Source of the DNA: Lonepinella koalarum
GTDB lineage: Bacteria > Pseudomonadota > Gammaproteobacteria > Enterobacterales > Pasteurellaceae
NCBI RefSeq assembly: GCF_004565475.1
Contig: NZ_SRHX01000004.1
Span: 124,001-188,000, forward strand
Reading direction: 5' to 3'
DNA: 64,000 bases
The notes under the pieces were generated by a model. That model was not told the DNA's origin. It saw nothing but the letters and a program-made list of their open reading frames with translations, and searched no databases. How positions within the stretch are numbered: the first letter of the stretch is position 1; each line of letters starts with the position of its first letter. This document shows positions 57,366 to 64,000 of this stretch, piece after piece. A program made the translations under genes and the position numbers.

Positions 57366-58457
57366 TTACGGTTTCCCTTTCATATCAATAATCACCACTT
57401 CTGATTGGCTGCCCAATCGCATTGGAATTCCCCAAAAGCCGTAGCCTGAGGTAACAATGAAATGACCGTTGCCGATTTTTTCATAACCATAGGCAAGGCG
57501 ATAAGTTAATTTGGTGATCAAATTAGCGGGGAAAATTTGTCCATTGTGGGTGTGACCGGCTACCAATAAATCCACTGGTAATTGTGAAATCTGTTCAATT
57601 TCGGTCGGACGATGATCTAATACAAAAATCGGTAAACGGGTATCCACGGATTGAATTAACTGTGCGGTACTTGGGCGATCTTTGACTAAATCATCATTAC
57701 GCCCCACAATTACAAACTCATTATTAATAGTTTCCGTTTGATCCCACAATACGTTGATGCCAGCTTGTTTAATTTGTTGCGCAATCCGTTTTTGATCGCC
57801 AAAGAAATCGTGATTGCCTAAGGTGGCATAAACTCCCAACGGTGCCTTTAGTTTGGCTAGGCTGGGTTGCATTTGTTGGCTTAAATAGGCATCCACATTG
57901 TCGTCCATAATATCACCGGGCAGTAAAATTAAATCGACGTTTTGTTGATTAAAAATCTCCGCCAATTGATCAAGCTGTTTGGCACCGAACAATTTGCCCA
58001 AATGAAAATCGCTTGCCACACCAATACGTAAGGGCTTATTAAGTGGTTTATCCAGCGTAATTTGATAATGCACCACCTTTGGCGTGTAGGCATTATAAAC
58101 ACTGACAATGATTAACCCTAACATCGCCATAGGATAAGCCCAAGCGAGCAAACGTGGCGTAACGAAATAATGTTTAGCTAGCCACCAAATAATACCTAAC
58201 GCCATACTGACAAAGGTAGAATAAAGTAACAACACGATGATATAAGGTGTCACGCGAAATAAGCTAGGATAAACGCGAAAAATGGTTAACAAAATTATGC
58301 TGTTCGCCAAAATATAGCTTAATATCACAAAAGCATAACGCCCTTGTTGCGATAATAGCGATCCATACAGCCAACCTAAAGTGCGGTTAAAAAAATAAAG
58401 AAATAATTGTAATGCGGCAAAGACCGCGGCAAAAATAATATAATAACGGGCTTCCAA
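57366..58457 (-). CDS. membrane-anchored calcineurin-like metallophosphoesterase
   Basis: A 363-residue protein with about four transmembrane helices in the first 125 residues and a C-terminal metallophosphoesterase domain. Metal-binding motifs are visible: ASDFHLGK (D.H), LLPGDIMDD (GD), TLGNHDFFG (GNHD), and GHTHNGQIFP (GH.H). Related YkuE/YaeI-type enzymes act on UDP-sugar or phospholipid substrates; this one's substrate is unknown. It lies 72 bp after acnB, past a terminator hairpin. Confidence 0.88.
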   Translation of the reverse strand: MEARYYIIFAAVFAALQLFLYFFNRTLGWLYGSLLSQQGRYAFVILSYILANSIILLTIFRVYPSLFRVTPYIIVLLLYSTFVSMALGIIWWLAKHYFVTPRLLAWAYPMAMLGLIIVSVYNAYTPKVVHYQITLDKPLNKPLRIGVASDFHLGKLFGAKQLDQLAEIFNQQNVDLILLPGDIMDDNVDAYLSQQMQPSLAKLKAPLGVYATLGNHDFFGDQKRIAQQIKQAGINVLWDQTETINNEFVIVGRNDDLVKDRPSTAQLIQSVDTRLPIFVLDHRPTEIEQISQLPVDLLVAGHTHNGQIFPANLITKLTYRLAYGYEKIGNGHFIVTSGYGFWGIPMRLGSQSEVVIIDMKGKP

Positions 58458-58481
58458 TCAATGCTCTCCAATAAAAAATAT

Positions 58482-58505
58482 AAGGTGCGCCATGAAACGC
58501 ACCTT
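58482..58505 (-). terminator. Rho-independent terminator of acnB
   Basis: AAGGTGCG (58482-58489) pairs with CGCACCTT (58498-58505). The minus strand continues ATATTTTTTATT after the stem. Confidence 0.8.
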
Positions 58506-58529
58506 GTAATAACAAACAAAATCAAAATG

Positions 58530-61139
58530 TTACAATGCAGTTTGAAAAATCACATTATCTGATTTTTGGGTATAACTATTAATTTGATCAAAATTCATAT
58601 AGCGATAAGTATCTTCTTTATCTTGCTGTAGGTCATTGGCATAAGATAAATATTCATCCGGACTTGGTAAACGTCCTAATAAGGCAGCGACCGCTGCAAG
58701 CTCGGCAGATGCAAGATAAACATTCGCGCCTTGCCCTAAACGGTTCGGGAAGTTACGGGTTGATGTTGAAACCACCGTTGCTTTATTAGCCACACGAGCT
58801 TGGTTCCCCATACAAAGTGAACAGCCCGGGATTTCAATTCGCGCGCCACTTTTACCAAAAATACTGTAATACCCCTCATCGCTCAGCAAAGAGGCATCCA
58901 TTTTGGTAGGCGGTGCAATCCATAATTTGGTTGGGATCATCTCTTTAAATTTCGCTAATAATTTACCTGCCGCACGGAAATGTCCGATATTGGTCATACA
59001 AGAACCGATAAACACTTCATCTATTTTATCGCCTTGAACTTCCGATAATAAACGAGCGTCATCAGGATCATTCGGCGCACAGACAATCGGCTGTTTAATT
59101 TCTGCCAAATCAATATCAATCACGGCGGCATATTCCGCATCGGGATCCGCTTGCATTAATTCTGGATTTTCGAGCCATTTTTCCATACCTCGAATACGAC
59201 GTTCCAAGGTTCTGACATCGCCATAACCTTCGGCAATCATATATTTCAGCAACACAATATTTGAATTTAAATATTCAATAATCGGCGCTTTATCTAATTT
59301 AATCGTACAGGCAGCAGCAGAACGTTCGGCGGATGCATCAGAAAGTTCAAAGGCTTGTTCCACTTTTAAATGTTCCAATCCTTCAATTTCAAGAATACGA
59401 CCAGAGAAAATATTTTTCTTACCGGCTTTTTCCACGGTTAATAAGCCTTGTTTAATCGCATAGTAAGGAATCGCATGGACTAAATCACGTAAGGTAATCC
59501 CCGCTTGCATCTCACCTTTAAAACGGACTAATACGGATTCTGGCATATCCAATGGCATCACGCCTGTGGCAGCAGCAAAGGCAACTAAGCCGGAACCGGC
59601 TGGAAATGAAATCCCAATTGGGAAACGCGTATGGGAGTCACCACCGGTTCCCACTGTATCCGGTAATAACATACGGTTTAACCAAGAATGGATCACACCG
59701 TCGCCCGGACGAAGTGAAACCCCACCGCGATTCATAATAAAATCCGGTAAAGTGTGATGGGTGATCACGTCAACAGGTTTTGGATAAGCCGCGGTATGGC
59801 AGAAAGATTGCATCACTAAATCGGCGGAGAAACCAAGACAAGCCAGATCTTTGAGTTCATCTCGGGTCATCGGTCCAGTGGTATCTTGTGAACCGACCGA
59901 AGTCATTCTTGGTTCACAATATTGACCCGGACGAATACCGTCCACACCACAGGCACGACCGACCATTTTTTGCGCCAGCGTAAAACCATGGTGATTTTCC
60001 ACCGCACTTTGCGGTTTTTGGAACACATCACTTTCTGGCAAGCCTAATTCCACACGAGCTTTATGCGTTAAACCACGCCCAATAATAAGTGGAATCCGTC
60101 CACCCGCACGCACTTCATCCAGTAATACATTGGTTTTTAATTGAAATTCAGCTAATACTTGATCACTATCATGGCGGCAAATTTTGCCTGCATAAGGGTA
60201 AATATCAATTACGTCCCCCATATTGAGCTGACTGACATCCACTTCAATAGGCAATGATCCGGCATCTTCCATGGTGTTAAAGAAAATCGGTGCAATTTTA
60301 CCACCCAGTACCACGCCACCAGCACGTTTATTTGGAATATAAGGAATATCTTCCCCCATAAACCAAAGCACCGAGTTAGTCGCTGATTTCCGCGAAGAAC
60401 CAGTCCCCACCACATCTCCCACATAAGCTAATGGGAAACCTTGTTGTTTTAAACGTTCAATCTGTTTAATCGGACCAATATTGCCAGCGTCATCAGGCTC
60501 AATGCCATCGCGTTCATTTTTTAACATCGCCAACGCATGCAAGGGAATATCCGGACGTGACCAAGCATCTTGTGCAGGGGAAAGATCGTCTGTATTGGTT
60601 TCGCCCGTCACTTTAAATACAGTAACGGTCAGTTTTTCCGCCAATTTTGGGCGAGATAAAAACCATTCGGCATCCGCCCAAGATTGCAAGACTTGTTGGG
60701 CGTAACGATTGCCTTGTTTGGCACGTTCAGCAACATCATGAAAATTATCAAACATTAGTAAAGTAGAAGAAAGGGCGTTTGCAGCAATGGGAGCGAGAGT
60801 AGGGTTATCAAGTGCGGCTAACAGGGGTTCAATATTATAACCTCCTTGCATAGTACCTAGCAGTTTAACTGCATGTTCGGTAGAAATGAGTGGAGAACTT
60901 GCTTCTCCTTTCGTAATGGCAGCCAAAAAACTGGCTTTCACATAAGCGGATTCGTCCACCCCAGCCGGAATACGTGTCTCAAAAAGTTCGAGTAAATCAA
61001 CCGCACTTTTTTCTGCCGGGGGATTTTTAAGTAATTCGATTAATTGTGCTGTCTGTTCTGCATCTAACGGTTTTGGCACAACACCTTGAGCAGCACGTTC
61101 ATCTACATGATTTTGGTAATTTTGTAGAAAGCTAGACAT
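58530..61139 (-). CDS. acnB: aconitate hydratase B
   Basis: An 869-residue bifunctional aconitase/2-methylisocitrate dehydratase of the citric-acid cycle. The N-terminal HEAT-like domain, swivel domain ([23 protein letters not shown]) and the catalytic core follow. The [4Fe-4S] cysteines are in [13 protein letters not shown] and in [28 protein letters not shown] is diagnostic for AcnB. AGGAACTCCT lies just before the ATG. Uptake signals occur within the gene. Confidence 0.97.
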   Translation of the reverse strand: MSSFLQNYQNHVDERAAQGVVPKPLDAEQTAQLIELLKNPPAEKSAVDLLELFETRIPAGVDESAYVKASFLAAITKGEASSPLISTEHAVKLLGTMQGGYNIEPLLAALDNPTLAPIAANALSSTLLMFDNFHDVAERAKQGNRYAQQVLQSWADAEWFLSRPKLAEKLTVTVFKVTGETNTDDLSPAQDAWSRPDIPLHALAMLKNERDGIEPDDAGNIGPIKQIERLKQQGFPLAYVGDVVGTGSSRKSATNSVLWFMGEDIPYIPNKRAGGVVLGGKIAPIFFNTMEDAGSLPIEVDVSQLNMGDVIDIYPYAGKICRHDSDQVLAEFQLKTNVLLDEVRAGGRIPLIIGRGLTHKARVELGLPESDVFQKPQSAVENHHGFTLAQKMVGRACGVDGIRPGQYCEPRMTSVGSQDTTGPMTRDELKDLACLGFSADLVMQSFCHTAAYPKPVDVITHHTLPDFIMNRGGVSLRPGDGVIHSWLNRMLLPDTVGTGGDSHTRFPIGISFPAGSGLVAFAAATGVMPLDMPESVLVRFKGEMQAGITLRDLVHAIPYYAIKQGLLTVEKAGKKNIFSGRILEIEGLEHLKVEQAFELSDASAERSAAACTIKLDKAPIIEYLNSNIVLLKYMIAEGYGDVRTLERRIRGMEKWLENPELMQADPDAEYAAVIDIDLAEIKQPIVCAPNDPDDARLLSEVQGDKIDEVFIGSCMTNIGHFRAAGKLLAKFKEMIPTKLWIAPPTKMDASLLSDEGYYSIFGKSGARIEIPGCSLCMGNQARVANKATVVSTSTRNFPNRLGQGANVYLASAELAAVAALLGRLPSPDEYLSYANDLQQDKEDTYRYMNFDQINSYTQKSDNVIFQTAL

Positions 61140-61271
61140 AGGAACTCCTTATTTTGTTGCAATACTGTTACATATTAATACTGTTCTATCTTATCCACAA
61201 TAAGTTTTTTGAAACGAATGATTAAGCTATGATACACTAATAAAAATTTGATAAGAATAAGGGATTTCTCA

Positions 61272-63743
61272 ATGTCAATACTCATCAATTTATACCGTAA
61301 AATTTTAACTATACCATTATCATTTTTAGTAAAAAACAATTCTATTCCACATCATCCAATAGAAGAATTGGCACTTGATATTAAGCAACCCTTTGTGTAT
61401 GTGCTTCCCTATACATCACAAACGGATTTGCTCATCTTTCAACGTAACTGTTTGCATGTCGGCTTACCTGATCCGTTGCAAGCTAATCAAATTAATGGTG
61501 AATCAGTACCGCGCTATGTATTTCTAGATGAGGGGCACAGCTTTTTTAAATCAAAAGGGGCAAAAAAAGAAACCGAAAAAATCTTTTATAAATACTTAGA
61601 ATTACACCGCGCTTCACCTGATTTAAATGTTCAACTCGTTCCCGGCTCTGTATTATGGGGACGCTCACCCGGTCAAGAGGATAAAAACGGCTTGCCGAAA
61701 TTACGTTTGCTTAATAGCGTGCAAAAAATTTTTGCCGCCATTTGGTTTGGGCGCGATACGTTTGTACGTTTCTCACAAGCAGTTTCGCTACGTTATATGG
61801 TGAACGAACACGGCGCAGACGAAAAAATTGCGCAAAAACTGGCTCGAGTTGCGAAAATACACTTTGCTAAACAGCGTATTTCAGCGGCGGGTCCACGTTT
61901 ACCAAATCGTCAAGCGATGTTCAAAAAACTGTTGCAGTCAGCAACGATTTTACAAGCCATTGACGATGAAGCAAAAGTGAAAAATATTAGCCATGAAAAA
62001 GCCACCCAAGAAGCGCAAAAGATTCTGGATGAAATTGCGGCAAATGTTAGCTATGAAAGTTTGCGTGTTGCCGATCGTTTTTTACGTTGGTTATGGAATA
62101 AGCTGTACCAAGGCATTGATGTACAGAACGCCGATCGGGTACGTAGACTTGCTTTAGAAGGACATGAAATCGTCTATATTCCTTGCCATCGTAGCCATAT
62201 TGACTATCTATTACTCTCTTATGTGCTTTACCATCAAGGCTTAGTCACTCCTCATATTGCGGCGGGGATCAATCTCAATTTCTGGCCAGTGGGTGGGCTA
62301 TTCCGCCGTGGCGGTGCCTTTTTTATTCGCCGCACGTTCAAAGGCAATCGCCTTTATTCAACCTTATTCCGTGAATATTTAGCGGAATTATTCCACCGTG
62401 GTTATGCGGTTGAATTCTTTATTGAAGGCGGGCGTTCTCGTACTGGTCGTCTGCTGGCACCGAAAACCGGCATGGTATCCATGACCTTACAAGCCTTACA
62501 ACAAGGACAAACGCGCCCAATTTCCTTGGTGCCAGTTTATGTGGGTTATGAACACGTACTTGAAGTAGATACTTATGCCAAAGAATTACGGGGTGCCGCC
62601 AAAGAGAAAGAAAACGCCGGCTTAGTGTTACGGGTAATTAAAAAATTACGTAATCTTGGTAAAGGTTATGTAAATTTTGGCGAACCGATTTCACTTAATA
62701 ATTACTTAACGCAACATTATCCAGCTTGGAAACAAACCCTGCAAGAAGAACGCCCAAGTTGGTTTAACCAAGCGGTGGATCAAGTAGCCAATCAAGTCAT
62801 GGTAAATATTAATAATGCCGCAGCGGTGAATGCAATGAACTTGACTGGTACCGCCTTATTATCATCGCGGCAACGTGCTTTATCGCGTGAACAGTTACTC
62901 GAACAATTGGAAAGTTATCAACAATTATTACAAAATACCCCCTATTCACAGGATGTCATTATTCCAACCGATACACCAGAAGAGATGTTAAACCATGTAT
63001 TAAGTTTAGATCGGGTGGGCGTGTTAAGTGAAAAAGATAATTTTGGTGAAATTATCCGCTTAGAACGCAATTCGGCAGTGTTAATGACCTATTATCGCAA
63101 TAATATTCAACACTTATTTGTCTTGCCATCTTTAGTCGCTAGCATTGTGTTACATTATGAAACGACCCAAAAAGACTTGGTAATCGATGCGGTGAATAAA
63201 ATTTATCCGTTCTTACGTGCCGAATTATTTTTACATTTTAACGACGATGAATTACAACCACGCATTGCAAGCATTATTGCAGAATTAGCTCGCCAGCAAT
63301 TAATTAAATATAACGACGGCTTACTCAGTATTCATCGCCCCAAAGTACGCAGTTTACAACTTTGGTCTGCCGGTATGCGTGAGATCCTACAACGTTATCA
63401 AATTGCAGTGAGTTTATTATGTAACGATCCGACCATGTCACGGGCGAGTTTAGAAAAAGAAAGCCAATCTGTAGCACAACGTTTATCGGTATTACATGGC
63501 ATCAATGCGCCAGAATTCTTTGATAAAGCAGTGTTCTCTGGATTTATTAATAGCCTGAAAAATAACGGCTATTTTGATGACAACGGGAATGTGAATTTGA
63601 CCAAACTACAACAATTGTCAAATATTTTCACTCGCCTAATCTCTGCCGAAATTAATTTGACCATCCAAAGTGCGGTGGAAAAATCCGAAGAATCTCTTGC
63701 AGAAGAAACGGAGCAGGAAGATAAAACTGAAGATAACATTTAA
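61272..63743 (+). CDS. plsB: glycerol-3-phosphate acyltransferase PlsB
   Basis: An 823-residue membrane-associated enzyme for the first acylation in phospholipid synthesis; PlsC at 23.5 kb does the second. The acyltransferase box [13 protein letters not shown], the substrate-binding [26 protein letters not shown] and [16 protein letters not shown] are intact. I set the start at the ATG 61272 preceded by AAGGGA; the frame opens eight codons earlier only at a TTG. An acidic tail ([12 protein letters not shown]) and an uptake signal mark the 3' end. Confidence 0.95.
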   Translation: MSILINLYRKILTIPLSFLVKNNSIPHHPIEELALDIKQPFVYVLPYTSQTDLLIFQRNCLHVGLPDPLQANQINGESVPRYVFLDEGHSFFKSKGAKKETEKIFYKYLELHRASPDLNVQLVPGSVLWGRSPGQEDKNGLPKLRLLNSVQKIFAAIWFGRDTFVRFSQAVSLRYMVNEHGADEKIAQKLARVAKIHFAKQRISAAGPRLPNRQAMFKKLLQSATILQAIDDEAKVKNISHEKATQEAQKILDEIAANVSYESLRVADRFLRWLWNKLYQGIDVQNADRVRRLALEGHEIVYIPCHRSHIDYLLLSYVLYHQGLVTPHIAAGINLNFWPVGGLFRRGGAFFIRRTFKGNRLYSTLFREYLAELFHRGYAVEFFIEGGRSRTGRLLAPKTGMVSMTLQALQQGQTRPISLVPVYVGYEHVLEVDTYAKELRGAAKEKENAGLVLRVIKKLRNLGKGYVNFGEPISLNNYLTQHYPAWKQTLQEERPSWFNQAVDQVANQVMVNINNAAAVNAMNLTGTALLSSRQRALSREQLLEQLESYQQLLQNTPYSQDVIIPTDTPEEMLNHVLSLDRVGVLSEKDNFGEIIRLERNSAVLMTYYRNNIQHLFVLPSLVASIVLHYETTQKDLVIDAVNKIYPFLRAELFLHFNDDELQPRIASIIAELARQQLIKYNDGLLSIHRPKVRSLQLWSAGMREILQRYQIAVSLLCNDPTMSRASLEKESQSVAQRLSVLHGINAPEFFDKAVFSGFINSLKNNGYFDDNGNVNLTKLQQLSNIFTRLISAEINLTIQSAVEKSEESLAEETEQEDKTEDNI

Positions 63744-63769
63744 TATTTTTTACAACCTAAGGAACCTTT

Positions 63770-64000
63770 ATGAATTTAAGAGAAAAGATCGACATCAGTC
63801 CGATGTCGGGCTATCAGTGGGCGATTGTCGCAATGGCTGCTATTATGAATCTATTAGATGGTTTTGATGTATTAGCCCTTGCTTTCACTGCATCCTCCAT
63901 CAAGGCTGAATTTGCCCTAACAGGTGTACAGCTTGGCTATCTGTTGAGTGCTGGGCTTATCGGGATGACCGCGGGTTCCTTATTTCTAGCGCCCCTTGCC
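63770..64000 (+). CDS. MFS transporter, aromatic acid:H+ symporter (AAHS) type, 5' end
   Basis: The frame starts at ATG 63770 (AAGGAACC upstream) and runs off the window after 77 codons. The visible part holds the first transmembrane helix with MNLLDGFDVLALAF, where DGFD is the helix-1 signature of AAHS symporters for benzoate- or protocatechuate-like acids, and helix 2 with GYLLSAGLIGMTAGSLF. The substrate is not determinable. The gene lies 26 bp after plsB. Confidence 0.7.
   Translation, partial: MNLREKIDISPMSGYQWAIVAMAAIMNLLDGFDVLALAFTASSIKAEFALTGVQLGYLLSAGLIGMTAGSLFLAPLA

Overview
The window is a chromosomal segment of a Pasteurellaceae bacterium. The 9-mer AAGTGCGGT and its complement ACCGCACTT, the Hin-type DNA uptake signal, recur throughout both in genes and as inverted pairs at gene ends. 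The base composition is AT-rich, and gene neighbourhoods match those of enteric and Haemophilus-type gammaproteobacteria: rpsU-dnaG-rpoD opposite tsaD, pnp-nlpI-deaD, dusB-fis, plsC-ftsP, rhlB opposite rho, bamD opposite rluD-pgeF, groES-groEL. I cannot name the species. Most of the window is conserved housekeeping sequence. I see no prophage, transposase, integrase or CRISPR array.

Layout. 1-1.5 kb: end of a tRNA-Pro, tRNA-Arg(TCT), a VOC-family protein and a small secreted protein/lipoprotein pair. 1.6-8.7 kb: a TetR regulator divergent from an exporter operon (YhiI-like adaptor, RbbA-like ATPase/permease, YhhJ-like permease, NodT-type outer-membrane factor). 8.8-19.9 kb: rhlB, rho, bamD, rluD, pgeF, djlA, dusC, a lipoprotein, a TatD-family hydrolase, ppiB, cysS. 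20-26.7 kb: a secreted subtype-B tannase homologue, metY, an intergenic hairpin element, plsC, ftsP, an asparaginase. 26.9-29.2 kb: prmA, dusB, fis. 29.5-33.2 kb: a four-gene operon of a circularly permuted ATP-grasp enzyme, a short alpha-E protein, a transglutaminase-like protease and the proteasome-like Anbu subunit. 33.3-35.3 kb: groESL with a sigma-32-type promoter. 35.6-42.5 kb: an alkanesulfonate locus with four consecutive SsuA paralogues, then ssuD, ssuC and ssuB. 42.6-64 kb: a MarC-family protein, deaD, nlpI, pnp, rpoD, dnaG, rpsU, tsaD, tdk, yjjP/yjjB, proB, a membrane phosphoesterase, acnB, plsB and the start of an AAHS-type transporter.

How the genes may work together. The sulfonate cluster should bind several sulfonates in the periplasm, import them through one SsuBC transporter and release sulfite with SsuD. 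MetY and CysS lie elsewhere in the window and use reduced sulfur. The Anbu operon looks like a small peptide-ligation and proteolysis system whose substrate is unknown; it is the strongest candidate here for poorly described biology. Also notable are the duplicated regulatory region in front of ssuA copies 1 and 4, a two-copy intergenic repeat with conserved loops and changing stems, three 30-bp-phased repeats in the exporter/TetR promoter region, and the secreted tannase homologue with an intact catalytic triad.

Limits: all family assignments come from reading motifs and comparing with remembered family sequences. No database search, folding or phylogeny was run.
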